The translations under genes and the position numbers were made by a program. The notes beneath the pieces are model-generated. The model was not told the DNA's origin, did not search any database, and saw nothing but the letters and a program-made list of their open reading frames with translations. This document shows, one piece after another, positions 1 through 8,075 of a DNA stretch of 64,000 bases (positions are counted from its first letter, which is position 1; each line of letters begins with the position of its first letter). Source of the DNA: JBEKIK01 sp963838495 (GTDB taxonomy: Bacteria; Planctomycetota; Planctomycetia; Pirellulales; Thermoguttaceae); assembly GCA_963838495.1 (NCBI GenBank), contig CAWIRC010000001.1, forward strand, positions 3,224,001 through 3,288,000. The letters are read 5' to 3'.

Positions 1-2069
1 GGATGATTTTAATATCCCGGCGGTCGGTGAGCACCTGGCCTAAATATCGTTCGGGAATTTCTACACGCGTGGTAATAAGCGGCGGGCGGCCGAAGACGAC
101 CAGCGCGGAGGGCAGGGGACAGTGGGCGGTGAGATCTTCGAGTTGACGGCGGTCGGCCTCGGGCGAAAGCGTGACGCAGGCGATGCCTTTTTCGGCAAGT
201 AATTGGGCGGCCAGTGAATTGAGGACCGGCAGGCCGGGGCCGGAGTCGATTTTCACGCCGGCGGCCTTTGCCAGATGCCAGCCGCCCCAACTGTTTATCT
301 CCACGGTCACACCTTGTTGGGCGCAAGCGGCCAGCAGGTTTTGGATTTGGGATATATCATCTTCGAAAAACACCTGCGGCAGGGCGGCGACCAGTTCAAT
401 GTTTTCGCACATCGCGTGGATGCGGTCGAGCGTGCCGGCGGAAAGATATTCGACGATCACGCCTTTTGGCCGGACGGAGGCGCAAAAATGCGGGCAGGTC
501 TTTGGCATCGAGCCTTGCCCAGTTGGGTTTTTCGCCCAGGCAACGACGATTCGCTTTGTTTGCCTCGCGCGGGACGAGCATGTCGCTTACGGCCGGGGGA
601 AGGTCGATGCGGACCAATTCGTAGGGCGATTTTTGGGCCAGGCGGATGGTTTTCAAGATACGGTTGACCAGGGCGTTTGCCGCCCGGGGAGTGAGGAGGA
701 AATCGGGATCGTTTGTCTCGCACCGGCCGAGTTGGAATCCGTGGAGCGTGCCTTGGGCGAGTTGATCGAGAAGCGCGCCGACGGCCAGGGCCTTGTGTGG
801 GCGGTGGATGACGGTTTTGGGGATTGTCCATTTCTCTTCGCGTGTGCCGCAGAGGCAGGAGCAGGCGATGCCTTTGGGCTCGATCATTATGCGCAGATTG
901 TAGGTCGATTCCTCGCCCTCACCCTGGCCCTCTCCGGGCACCGATCGAAGATTGGTCGGGAGAGGGGACAAGTTTGCTATGCCCTCACCCTCGGGCACCA
1001 CGTTAGTGGTCGCTCCGGGCACCGATCGAAGATTGGTCGGGAGAGGGGACAGATCCGCGCTGCCCTCACCCTGGTCCTCTCCCAAAGGGAGAGGGGACAA
1101 TTTTTCGGTGTCCTCGAATATTTCCGCGGACGATTGTCGTCCTTCGGCCTGGGCGGTGAGGTTGTCGCGGCGGGCGTCGAGATATGCGGAGGTCATTGTG
1201 CGGCCGGTATAGAGGCCCAATTGTTCGGCTTCTTTGAGCAAAATTTCTTTATCCGATTGATTGCCGGCCAAGGCGTGTTTGAAAAGGTCTACCGCGCGGC
1301 CGACCCAGGCGGCGTTTTTCAATCGGCCTTCGATTTTCAGTGCGGAGACGCCTGCCTGGCGGAGTTCGGGCAGGCGGTCGATAAGGGAGAGGTCTTTCAT
1401 CGAGAGCGGGGTGTCGGCCGGTTCGTCGTTCACGTTAAACTGGGCAATGAATTGCCCAGCCCTCATACTCCAGGGCACGCGGCAGGGGCTGGTGCATGTG
1501 CCGCGATTACCGCTGCGGCCGCCGGCCCAACTAGAAAGCAGGCAGCGGCCGGAGACTGAAAAGCATAGAGCGCCTTGCACGAAGGCTTCGGTTTTTATGT
1601 TGGGCACGGCCGAGGCGGCGGCGATTTCGGGCAGGGTCATTTCGCGGGCCAGGACCGCGCGCTGGGCGCCGAGTTCGGCCGCGGCGGCCACATCGGCGCT
1701 ATTGGCCATGCAGGTTTGCGTGCTCATGTGGAATTCGAGTTCCGGATATTCGCTGCGCAATGCCAATAATGCCGGGTCGCGGACTAAGACGGCGTCGGCA
1801 CGGGACTGCCGGGCGAGCTGGAGGATGCGTGCGGCCTGGCCGAGTTCGCGCTGGGCCAGATCGATATTCAGCGTGAGATAGACTTTTGCACCCTTGGCGT
1901 GGGCGGTTTCGACGGCCTTGACGAACTCATCGGGCGAGAAATTTTTCGCACGGCGGCGGGCGTTGAGCGTGCGCAGGCCGAGATACACGGCATCGGCGCC
2001 GGCGTCGAGGGCCGCTTGCAGTGCGGCCCAATCACCGGCCGGGGCGAGAAGTTCCAAGTCGTGTGGCAT
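1..2069 (-). CDS. Peptidase U32 family protein (collagenase-like), frame disrupted, 3' end outside window
   Basis: The N-terminus (ELLAPAGDWAALQAALDAGADAVYLG) is typical of the U32 family, whose characterised members act in tRNA or 23S rRNA modification and cofactor-related hydroxylation. A Cys-containing core follows near residues 165-195 (GALCFSVSGRCLLSSW, NRGTCTSPCR). The frame is broken at a run of four T's at 464-467: one extra base moves translation into the frame that continues to base 1 (GVIVEYLSAGTLDRIHAM and onward, with no stop). Residues about 324-385 come from three copies of the window's palindromic repeat inserted in frame. The gene start at 2069 (ATG) gives a canonical N-terminus. 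The exact substrate cannot be told from sequence. Confidence 0.85.
915..1098. repeat. Three palindromic repeats in frame inside the U32 gene
   Basis: Three copies (915-969, 981-1050, 1062-1098) begin GCCCTCACC and end GAGAGGGGAC. The first two carry an internal GGGCACCGATCGAAGATTGG-type hairpin. The second also has a further GGGCACC...GGTC module inserted in its left half. Read on the minus strand they encode SPLPLGEDQGEG / SPLPTNLRSVPG-like peptides without interrupting the reading frame. Confidence 0.9.
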
Positions 2070-2107
2070 TTGATCATCTATTGTGCCTTGTGGATGAATA
2101 TCCTATT

Positions 2108-2674
2108 TTACCGCACGAAACGAGTCATGGATACTGTATCCACGTACTGGCCGTTGCCGAGTTTGATTTCCTTGAGCTTCAGGCCTTCTTTGACGAAGCC
2201 AAATTTTTTGTAGAATCGGATAGCGTCTTCATTGGTGGCGAATACATCCATGCCGATTTTCTCGATGATGGGGTTTTCCGTGGCCCAATGCAGAAAGGTC
2301 TTCAGCAAAGCGCTGCCGACGCCTTGACCTCGCCACGACTCGGCCACGGATATGCCGAAGTTGCCGCGATGTGCACAGCGTCGGTACAGGCCGTTCTCGG
2401 AACTCAACAGGCCGATGATCGTGCCCGAGGATTCGGCCAACAACACGAGCCAGCCGGGACGGTCCAGGTGATCCTGAATCCACTTTCGCTCTTGCTCTTC
2501 AGGGAAGTTGAACTCGTCGGCCTCGATCATAAAAAACGGCGTTTCCCGGGCGACGGTTCGAACGTAGGTCAGCATCGCTACCGCGTCGTCGTGCTGGGCG
2601 GAGCGGATCAAAAACGGCAGGTCGTTTCTTGCGGTTCTGGTTTGAGGCGGAACTTGGGCCATTGGACGGAGCAC
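2108..2674 (-). CDS. GNAT family N-acetyltransferase
   Basis: A 188-residue GNAT acyltransferase that would move an acetyl group from acetyl-CoA to an unknown amine. The acetyl-CoA-binding motif A is clear near residues 112-130 (SVAESWRGQGVGSALLK, with the R/Q-x-x-G-x-G/A core), followed by the motif B region NEDAIRFYKKFGFVKEG. The first codon here is GTG; an in-frame ATG 12 bases downstream (2662) is an equally good start. It stands alone between the U32 gene and the DUF5615 gene, so context does not suggest a substrate. Confidence 0.85.
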   Translation of the reverse strand: MLRPMAQVPPQTRTARNDLPFLIRSAQHDDAVAMLTYVRTVARETPFFMIEADEFNFPEEQERKWIQDHLDRPGWLVLLAESSGTIIGLLSSENGLYRRCAHRGNFGISVAESWRGQGVGSALLKTFLHWATENPIIEKIGMDVFATNEDAIRFYKKFGFVKEGLKLKEIKLGNGQYVDTVSMTRFVR

Positions 2675-2726
2675 TCATACTTTTACACAAAGATTCCAGG
2701 CCGCTCATAGATGAAGAAAAACTTTC

Positions 2727-2740
2727 AGGATAAGCTCTTA
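2727..2740. repeat. Solitary end of the 126-bp terminal-inverted-repeat element
   Basis: AGGATAAGCTCTTA matches the right terminus (GGGATAAGCTCTTA) of the elements at 7705-7830 and 16774-16899. No left end or REP hairpin is beside it, so it is a decayed half copy or chance similarity. Confidence 0.4.
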
Positions 2741-2796
2741 ATATAGTTGATACTATAATGACCCGCAAGATAAAACAGTTACGATCCAATTATCGC

Positions 2797-2850
2797 TATT
2801 CGGCGTTGGCTTTGGAGAGGATTTGCCGCCGGAAGTCGCGGGCATTGTTC
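2797..2850 (-). pseudogene. Duplicated 3' end of the neighbouring CehA-like gene
   Basis: About 53 bases here match the last codons of the gene at 3637-5181 (3638-3691) with only a handful of differences. Read on the minus strand both encode ARDF..ILSKANAE then stop. The DUF433/DUF5615 pair lies exactly between the two copies, which suggests the module entered at, or was mobilised through, this 3' end. Confidence 0.75.
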
Positions 2851-2870
2851 CCGGGGTTAGGCAAGATCAT

Positions 2871-3200
2871 TTACAGATATTCCACGTGGTTTTGCATTTC
2901 GGCCGCGTCGAGAATTTCGTGTATCAGCATCAGGCCGGAGATGATTTTTCGGACGGGCGTATGCTGGGGGGCATAGATAATTCCCGGATGAGTGAATCCT
3001 TGAGAAGCCAGTTTTAAGAAATCATCATCTTGCGTAAAAATAACGCGGCCTTCCGATCGAACGAATTCCAGGTGTTTTTCGTCCGACGCGCCTAACAAAT
3101 CAACCTCTGCCACTGTTTTAAGATCTACGCCTCTTTGCCGAAGCCCTTTTGAAACCGTTTTTGAGACATGTTCATCCAGATAAAAGCGAATCTTCGCCAT
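2871..3200 (-). CDS. DUF5615-type PIN-like protein (probable toxin of a TA-like pair)
   Basis: A 109-residue protein with the Mut7-C/DUF5615 layout: KIRFYLDEHVSKTVSKGLRQRG at the N-terminus, then VIFTQDDDFLKLAS with the acidic cluster expected in PIN-like nucleases. It follows the DUF433 gene by 10 bases on the same strand, the usual arrangement for such modules. By family it may be an RNase toxin, but DUF5615 activity is poorly established. It ends normally (HVEYL stop) just before the duplicated fragment at 2797-2850. Confidence 0.8.
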   Translation of the reverse strand: MAKIRFYLDEHVSKTVSKGLRQRGVDLKTVAEVDLLGASDEKHLEFVRSEGRVIFTQDDDFLKLASQGFTHPGIIYAPQHTPVRKIISGLMLIHEILDAAEMQNHVEYL

Positions 3201-3210
3201 GGTTTTGCGA

Positions 3211-3510
3211 TTAAGAGGGATTTTTTTTGATTTTTGAAGGCGTTTTGCCTTTCAATTGCTCTATAAATGCTTCGCTTTCGGATATGGAGCGGTCGATTTC
3301 TTCGCGGTGCGAAAAGTAGTAGGCCAGCGCGGCGTAGACTTCGGTGAGCGACAGATCATATTCGGCGGCGATCTCGTCGGCGCTGCGGCCAAGGCGCTCA
3401 TGCCAGACCGCTATGTTTTGCACCGTGACGCGATGGCCCGCGATTCGCGGTTTGCCGCCGCTAACGCCGGGCGTAATTTCTATTAATTGGTCGAGTGTTT
3501 TTGTAGCCAT
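3211..3510 (-). CDS. DUF433 domain protein (probable antitoxin)
   Basis: A 99-residue DUF433 protein: ITPGVSGGKPRIAGHRVTVQNIAVWHERLGRSADEIAAEYDLSLTEVYAALAYYFSHREEID is the complete domain, with a winged-helix-like DNA-binding region. A Lys-rich tail (KGKTPSKIKKNPS) follows. It is the upstream gene of the pair, so it probably represses the operon and neutralises the DUF5615 partner. That role is inferred from gene pairing, not shown by the sequence. Confidence 0.8.
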   Translation of the reverse strand: MATKTLDQLIEITPGVSGGKPRIAGHRVTVQNIAVWHERLGRSADEIAAEYDLSLTEVYAALAYYFSHREEIDRSISESEAFIEQLKGKTPSKIKKNPS

Positions 3511-3636
3511 AATAAAGCTTGAATCGGCGATGATACTATTTAATAAGAATGTATTTTATCCATTTTATGTCATTAAAACCAGAGGGATTTTTTTATAATC
3601 CCCATTTAAAATCGCTGATGCATTTGTAATTCCATG

Positions 3637-5181
3637 TTATTCGGCGTTGGCTTTGGAGAGGATTTCCTGCCAGAAGTCGCGGGCCTTGCGGTGGAGGTCC
3701 GTGGCTTCGCGCTGCTGGTTGGGATCGTCCAGTTTGATTTGCTTTGCTCGCTCCTGGACCCAATCGAGGAAGAACTGGGCGGCCTTTTTGCTGACGCGGG
3801 GCTTGTAGCCGATTTCCACGTAGTACGGGCCGGTCATGGCGAAGCGGAAGGTCTTGCCCACGTCGGTTATGGCGCGGAGCAGGAACCAGCCGCTTTTATC
3901 AAAATGCAGGTTGGGCAGTCGGCCGGTTTTGGCGTAATCGTCGAAGCGGATGGACTCGGCCAGCTCGCCGTTTTTGATGATCTCCAGGTAGTTGATCGTG
4001 TCGCGGGTGGAACAGGTGAGTCCGATTTGGAAATCGAACGCGGCGCCTGCTTCGGCCTGGAAGACGTGGCCGGGCAGTTCGCCCTCGACGTTGGGGCGGA
4101 GGAGCGGTCCGTTGGTGACGACGACTTGGCCGGCGCGGAAACTTTGCCACCATTTTTCATAGGTGAAGTCGCCGTCAACGTGGACGTACATGCGGTTGTA
4201 TCCGACGGGGTTGGGGGCCGCGCCTGAACCTGAGCCGGCGCTGGGTGGTATGCGGAGGCCACATTCGAGAAGCTGGAAATAAATGAATTGCGACCAGAGT
4301 GGATTGCCGGAGGGGTTGGGGTAGTGGAGTTTGTCGCGTGGTTTGCCGCCGGATTCGTGGGGTATGACCGTTTCGCGGCAGATGTCGCCGTGGGCGATTT
4401 GGACGGAATCGACTTGACCCAGGGCCACGAGCAAGGGCAGGTCCCAGTAGAAGGGGCGGGCGAGATCGACCCAGACATTTTCCGTTTTTTCTTTGGCGTC
4501 GCTGATGTATTTGGCCAGGGGTGGATATTCTCCTTGTGGCATGGTTGTTTTTAGCTGCGCGGGCAGATGGAATACGAGGACTTCGCCGCCGGGGCTTGAT
4601 ATCGAGGCGGTCGCAAGATCGTAGTAGCGGTTGTTGTCGAAACGAACCGGCGAGGGCTTGGGCGGCGTTTTGTCGCTTGACAATGATTTGCCGCTCGAGG
4701 TGGAGATGACCTCGGCCAGGTGCAGGTCGTCGGCGGACATGAGAAGTTCGATGTCGGCCGGCGGGCGGCGGACGTCCAGATCGCCGGACCACCAGCCTTC
4801 GACCGACATGTGGACGAAACGGTGCAGTTCGATTTGTTTTGAATCGTCGGCAAAGGGCTCTAAGGTGAAGCGGCCGTTTTGATCGAGATATTCCAGGCCA
4901 CGCTCGATGACGAAGGTGTAATTGCCCAGCGGCAGCTTGAGGAGGATATTGCCGGGAAAGACGAAATGATCTTGCCAGAAGGGGGCTTTTTCGACCCTGC
5001 GGGGCTTGTTGCTGTTGGGGCCGGCGAGGTGCATGCGACAGGCGACCGGTTTGCCGGTGTCTTTGTCAACTACGGTTAAATTCAGTTGGCCGGTTGCGGC
5101 GCGAGCCGTGGCGAGAGACGGCCCAAGCAGGTACATAAGGATAATTGTGATCGGCAGCAATATTTGCGGACATCTGGGCAT
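3637..5181 (-). CDS. Secreted CehA/McbA-like protein lacking the PHP histidine motif
   Basis: A 514-residue protein with an N-terminal hydrophobic signal (ILLPITIILMYLLGPSLATARA). A carboxypeptidase-regulatory-like segment follows (GQLNLTVVDKDTGKPVACRMHLAGP). The main region resembles the planctomycete CehA family: EGWWSGDLDVRRPPADIELLMSADDLHLAEV and, later, NPVGYNRMYVHVDGDFTYEKWWQSFRAGQVVVTNGPLLRP. In related PHP metallohydrolases the first motif carries H-x-H; here it is D-V-R, so this copy may be inactive or use another site. It stands alone; the downstream TA pair sits beside its 3' end. Confidence 0.7.
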   Translation of the reverse strand: MPRCPQILLPITIILMYLLGPSLATARAATGQLNLTVVDKDTGKPVACRMHLAGPNSNKPRRVEKAPFWQDHFVFPGNILLKLPLGNYTFVIERGLEYLDQNGRFTLEPFADDSKQIELHRFVHMSVEGWWSGDLDVRRPPADIELLMSADDLHLAEVISTSSGKSLSSDKTPPKPSPVRFDNNRYYDLATASISSPGGEVLVFHLPAQLKTTMPQGEYPPLAKYISDAKEKTENVWVDLARPFYWDLPLLVALGQVDSVQIAHGDICRETVIPHESGGKPRDKLHYPNPSGNPLWSQFIYFQLLECGLRIPPSAGSGSGAAPNPVGYNRMYVHVDGDFTYEKWWQSFRAGQVVVTNGPLLRPNVEGELPGHVFQAEAGAAFDFQIGLTCSTRDTINYLEIIKNGELAESIRFDDYAKTGRLPNLHFDKSGWFLLRAITDVGKTFRFAMTGPYYVEIGYKPRVSKKAAQFFLDWVQERAKQIKLDDPNQQREATDLHRKARDFWQEILSKANAE

Positions 5182-5276
5182 AAAACAACTTTAGCACGCC
5201 GGTTGACCCCCGCGAAGGGGAGTGGGCAAGTGGTCCGGCTTGATAAAAGAAGACCTTAAACCCTAGAATATGAATC

Positions 5277-6257
5277 ATGGCAGAGGATTATTACAAAACA
5301 CTGGGCGTTTCGCGTGAGGCCTCGCAGACCGAGATCCAGAAGGCCTATTACGAGCTGGCGAAAAAATATCATCCCGACAAAAATCCCGACGATAAAACGG
5401 CGAAAAAGAAATTCCAGCAAATCCAGGCCGCTTTCGACGTGCTGGGGAACCAGGAAAAGCGGGAGATGTACGACCGCTACGGCAGTTCGTTCGAGACCCG
5501 CGGGGCGGGCGGACCACAATACACCTACGCATGGTCGGGCAGTCCGGGCGGAGGATTTAGCGGGGCCGGGGTCAATCCCGAGGAGTTCGATTTCAGCCAG
5601 TTTTTCGGCGAGCGGTTTGGAGGCGAGGCGCCGGGTGGATTCGGTGATTTGTTTGGTCAGTTTCGCCGTGCGGGCGGTGCCCGGACGCCGAAAACCGCGG
5701 GCGGGGCGAGGCGCGGGGCCGATATCACCAGCGAAGTGCAAGTGCCCTTTGCCACGGCCATCGGCGGGGGCGAAGTGCAACTTACGGTGAGCCGGCAATT
5801 GGGCAAGACCGACACCATCGCGGTGAAAATTCCGCCGGGGATAGAGGACGGGAAAAAGATTCGCATCCGCGGCCAAGGCGAGGCGGCGCCGCGGGGTGGA
5901 GCGCCGGGGGATATTCTGATTACCGTGCGCGTGGCCCCGCATCCGTTTTTTCAGCGACGGGGAAACCACCTGATCGTCAAAGTGCCGGTCACGCTGGGCG
6001 AGGCGACGGCGGGGGCAAAAATCGACATTCCCACCCCACGCGGCACTGTAAACCTCCATGTGCCGCCAGGCACGTCGAGCGGGGCCAAACTTCGCGTGAA
6101 AGGCTACGGAGTGGTGCCCAAGAACGGCACGCCCGGTGATCTGCTGGCCGAGATCCAGGTGGTTTTGCCCAAGAAATTGTCGGCGGCCGACCGGGACGCG
6201 ATCGTGGAAATCGACGGGCATTATTCACAAGAGCCGCGCAAAGACTTGCACTGGTAG
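5277..6257 (+). CDS. DnaJ-class co-chaperone, type II (CbpA-like)
   Basis: A 326-residue co-chaperone that stimulates DnaK ATP hydrolysis. The J domain spans residues 1-70 (DYYKTLGVSREASQTEIQKAYYELAKKYHPDKNPDD, with the essential HPD). A G/F-rich linker follows to about residue 140. Two beta-barrel substrate-binding domains finish the protein (GADITSEVQVPFATAIGGGEVQLTV; IPPGIEDGKKIRIRGQGE). The Cys-rich zinc finger of canonical DnaJ is absent, so it belongs to the CbpA/DjlA-like class II group. ATG at 5277 begins the J domain directly. The gene is intact and lies upstream of rnpA in place of the usual rpmH. Confidence 0.93.
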   Translation: MAEDYYKTLGVSREASQTEIQKAYYELAKKYHPDKNPDDKTAKKKFQQIQAAFDVLGNQEKREMYDRYGSSFETRGAGGPQYTYAWSGSPGGGFSGAGVNPEEFDFSQFFGERFGGEAPGGFGDLFGQFRRAGGARTPKTAGGARRGADITSEVQVPFATAIGGGEVQLTVSRQLGKTDTIAVKIPPGIEDGKKIRIRGQGEAAPRGGAPGDILITVRVAPHPFFQRRGNHLIVKVPVTLGEATAGAKIDIPTPRGTVNLHVPPGTSSGAKLRVKGYGVVPKNGTPGDLLAEIQVVLPKKLSAADRDAIVEIDGHYSQEPRKDLHW

Positions 6258-6287
6258 GAATCCGCTCGGTTTCTAGGCGGCGAGGCG

Positions 6288-6410
6288 GCGAAAAGCACTG
6301 CTTGCGAGCAAGCAGTGGCACACATTGCGAAAAGCACTGCTTGCGAGCAAGCAGTGGCACACTTCGGCGAGCAAGCAGTGGCACAGTTCGGCGAGCAAGC
6401 GGTGGCACAC
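6288..6410. repeat. Palindromic repeat array upstream of rnpA
   Basis: Two copies of GCACTGCTTGCGAGCAAGCAGTGGCACAC-type hairpin (arms CACTGCTTGC / GCAAGCAGTG) are followed by two half copies (GGCGAGCAAGCAGTGGCAC) at 24-base spacing. The 24-base period is in frame with rnpA, giving the repeated peptide FGEQAVA in the read-through frame. Spacers are only a few bases and lack diversity, so this is not a CRISPR array. Confidence 0.85.
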
Positions 6411-6419
6411 TTTGGGAAA

Positions 6420-6779
6420 ATGAATATGACAGATCGACGTTTTCGCTGGGAATATCGCATCCGGCGGAATGCGGATTTCGAGCGGGCTTACCGGCTGAGG
6501 GCGACGGCTGCGGACGAGCGGCTTTTGATATTCGGCAGCCCCAACGATTTACCGCATCCGCGGCTGGGAATGTCGGTGTCGCGGAGGATCGGCAATGCGG
6601 CGGCGCGGAACCGGTGGAAGCGGCTGGTGCGCGAGGCGTTCCGGCTGTGCCGCGAGGAGCTGCCTAGCGGGATCGACCTGGTGGTGATTCCCCGCGGCGG
6701 CGAGGCGGAATTAAAAACGTTGCTGCAGTCGCTGCCGGAGTTGGCGGTGAAGGTTGCGGGAAAACTGGATCGAAAGTGA
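6420..6779 (+). CDS. rnpA: Ribonuclease P protein component
   Basis: A small basic protein that binds RNase P RNA and helps mature tRNA 5' ends. The signature is present: GNAAARNRWKRLVREAFR contains the RNR motif, and HPRLGMSVSRRIG precedes it. ATG at 6420 (MNMTDRRFRWEYRIRRNADFERAY) gives a normal RnpA N-terminus. An in-frame ATG at 6315 would add 35 residues of pure repeat translation and is rejected. yidD follows, as in most bacteria, but rpmH is not adjacent. Confidence 0.92.
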   Translation: MNMTDRRFRWEYRIRRNADFERAYRLRATAADERLLIFGSPNDLPHPRLGMSVSRRIGNAAARNRWKRLVREAFRLCREELPSGIDLVVIPRGGEAELKTLLQSLPELAVKVAGKLDRK

Positions 6780-6807
6780 ATTAACGCGGTATAGAACTGC
6801 GACCTTG

Positions 6808-6874
6808 GCCCCCGGTGTATTCACCGGGGGCTAAATAATGCGGGGCGGCGTTCCCACGGGGGACCGTGGGAACG
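6808..6874. repeat. Two strong hairpins between rnpA and yidD
   Basis: The first hairpin (6808-6831) pairs GCCCCCGGTG with CACCGGGGGC around TATT. The second (6849-6874) pairs CGTTCCCACGG with CCGTGGGAACG around a four-base loop. Neither has a T-tract, so they look like repeat-family palindromes rather than intrinsic terminators. Confidence 0.75.
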
Positions 6875-6885
6875 AGGGGAATGGT

Positions 6886-7152
6886 ATGGTATTATCAATG
6901 GGGAAAAACTACATATATAAAATGTTTAGAGTGCTAGTTGCCTTGCCCGGCGGGATATTGATTGTTGTGGTCCGGCTTTATCAGTGGTTGGTGAGTCCGA
7001 TATTGGGGCGGCACTGCCGGTTCGAGCCGAGTTGCAGCAAGTATTTCATCGGGGCGGTGCAAAAATACGGGGCCGTGCGAGGAAGCTGGCGGGGAGTGAA
7101 GCGAATATGCCGGTGCCATCCGTGGAATCCCGGGGGATATGATCCGCCGTGA
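6886..7152 (+). CDS. yidD: Membrane protein insertion efficiency factor YidD
   Basis: A small membrane-associated protein that assists YidC/Sec insertion. The conserved block is complete: VVRLYQWLVSPILGRHCRFEPSCSKYFIGAVQKYGAVRGSWRGVKRICRCHPWNPGGYDPP, with four conserved Cys residues. I chose ATG 6886 because GAGGGGA lies six bases upstream. Later in-frame ATGs at 6898 and 6922 are possible and would give a more usual length. It follows rnpA, its common partner, across two hairpins. Confidence 0.9.
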   Translation: MVLSMGKNYIYKMFRVLVALPGGILIVVVRLYQWLVSPILGRHCRFEPSCSKYFIGAVQKYGAVRGSWRGVKRICRCHPWNPGGYDPP

Positions 7153-7178
7153 GAAAAGATGAGGGATGAGGGATGGGT

Positions 7179-7220
7179 ATTGCAAATTGACAATTGCAAA
7201 TTTCAAATTGCAAATTGAAC
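7179..7220. repeat. AT-rich GCAAATTG repeat, copy 1
   Basis: A run of TTGCAAATTG / CAAATTTCAAATTGC words ends in GCAAATTGAACGA. A close copy lies at 45281-45322 between the FAD oxidoreductase and rpiA. Both copies are intergenic. Confidence 0.7.
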
Positions 7221-7285
7221 GAGTAAGCAAACAGACTAATCGCCTTAACTGTAAACCGTGAACGGTGAACTGACAACTGACAACT

Positions 7286-7693
7286 ATGGAAATCATCGGC
7301 CTGGGGACGGACATTACCGAGTGTTTGCGGATCGCGCGGATGATCGAGCGGCACGGGGAGTTGTTCATCAACCGGGTGTACACGCCTTACGAAATAACGT
7401 ATTGCCAGAGCCGCAAGCAGGCGATACAGCATTTCACGGGGCGTTGGGCGGCCAAGGAGGCCGTGCTGAAGGCCCTGGGCACGGGTTGGCGAAAGGGGAT
7501 TTCCTGGCGGGACATGGAGATCCGCAACGATCAGATGGGCAAGCCGGTTTTGGCCATCCGCGGCGGGGTAAGCGACGCCTGCGAACAGCTCGGCATACGG
7601 GAAATCCTGGTCACTATTTCCCATTGCCGCACGTACGCCACGGCGGTGGCGGTGGCGGTGGGGGAGAAGAATGAAGAAAAAGAAGAGAAATGA
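7286..7693 (+). CDS. acpS: Holo-[acyl-carrier-protein] synthase
   Basis: A 4'-phosphopantetheinyl transferase that activates the fatty-acid acyl carrier protein using CoA. The diagnostic motifs are seen: IIGLGTDITECLRIARMIERHG with the Mg-binding Asp, and FTGRWAAKEAVLKALGTGW with the catalytic Glu/Lys. The C-terminus (ILVTISHCRTYATAVAVA) is standard, followed by a short charged tail (GEKNEEKEEK). Length (135 residues) fits the family. The start ATG is preceded by low-complexity ACTGACAACTGACAACT with no clear Shine-Dalgarno. Confidence 0.93.
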   Translation: MEIIGLGTDITECLRIARMIERHGELFINRVYTPYEITYCQSRKQAIQHFTGRWAAKEAVLKALGTGWRKGISWRDMEIRNDQMGKPVLAIRGGVSDACEQLGIREILVTISHCRTYATAVAVAVGEKNEEKEEK

Positions 7694-7704
7694 TGAATTT
7701 AGGA

Positions 7705-7830
7705 TTAGAGCTTATCCCAAAACATAAAAATACAATAATGGCAAAAGGTTATAACAATCTATTCTCGGCAAATCAGCCCTCACCCTAACCCTCTCCCAAA
7801 GGGAGAGGGGACTTTTGGGATAAGCTCTTA
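7705..7830. mobile_element. MITE-like element A1 (126 bp, terminal inverted repeats)
   Basis: The ends are inverted repeats: TTAGAGCTTATCCCAAAA at the left and TTTTGGGATAAGCTCTTA at the right. The interior has an AT-rich stretch (ACATAAAAATACAAT...) and one REP hairpin (7776-7812). A second full copy lies at 16774-16899. It encodes no protein, so it would need an outside transposase. Confidence 0.8.
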
Positions 7831-8010
7831 GCTCGACTTTTGCCCTTTTTAACAACTGAAAACTGTGCCATTTTCCGTAGTTTTCACACTTTATCACGGA
7901 GGTTTTGAAAACCCCCGCATATCCCGGGGTGTTTCAAAAGTAGAAAAATCCCCATTTTCCCGAGGTTTTCCAATTATTGCTAGCACGAAAAAGGGCAAAA
8001 GTCGAGCTTA
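7828..8010. mobile_element. Second TIR element (about 183 bp) abutting A1
   Basis: TTAGCTCGACTTTTGCCC at 7828 and its complement ending AAAGTCGAGCTTA at 8010 form 21-23-base terminal inverted repeats. They enclose about 137 bases of non-coding sequence. The TTA at 7828-7830 is shared with the end of the 126-bp element, so one inserted at the edge of the other. Together the two elements fill most of the acpS-HtrA gap; nothing else is recognisable in 8011-8075. Confidence 0.65.
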
Positions 8011-8075
8011 GTAAACAATCGCTGGTGATTTTTTACTGGGCGCTGTAGTGCCCGGCCCTACATTGAGAGACTATA

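Noticed and set aside
171..1559. Long plus-strand open frame opposite the U32 gene
   Set aside because: Composition follows the antisense of a clearly conserved gene; the protein has no recognisable motif.
6288..6410. Possible CRISPR array upstream of rnpA
   Set aside because: Repeats are palindromic with spacers of only a few bases and no spacer diversity; no cas genes nearby.
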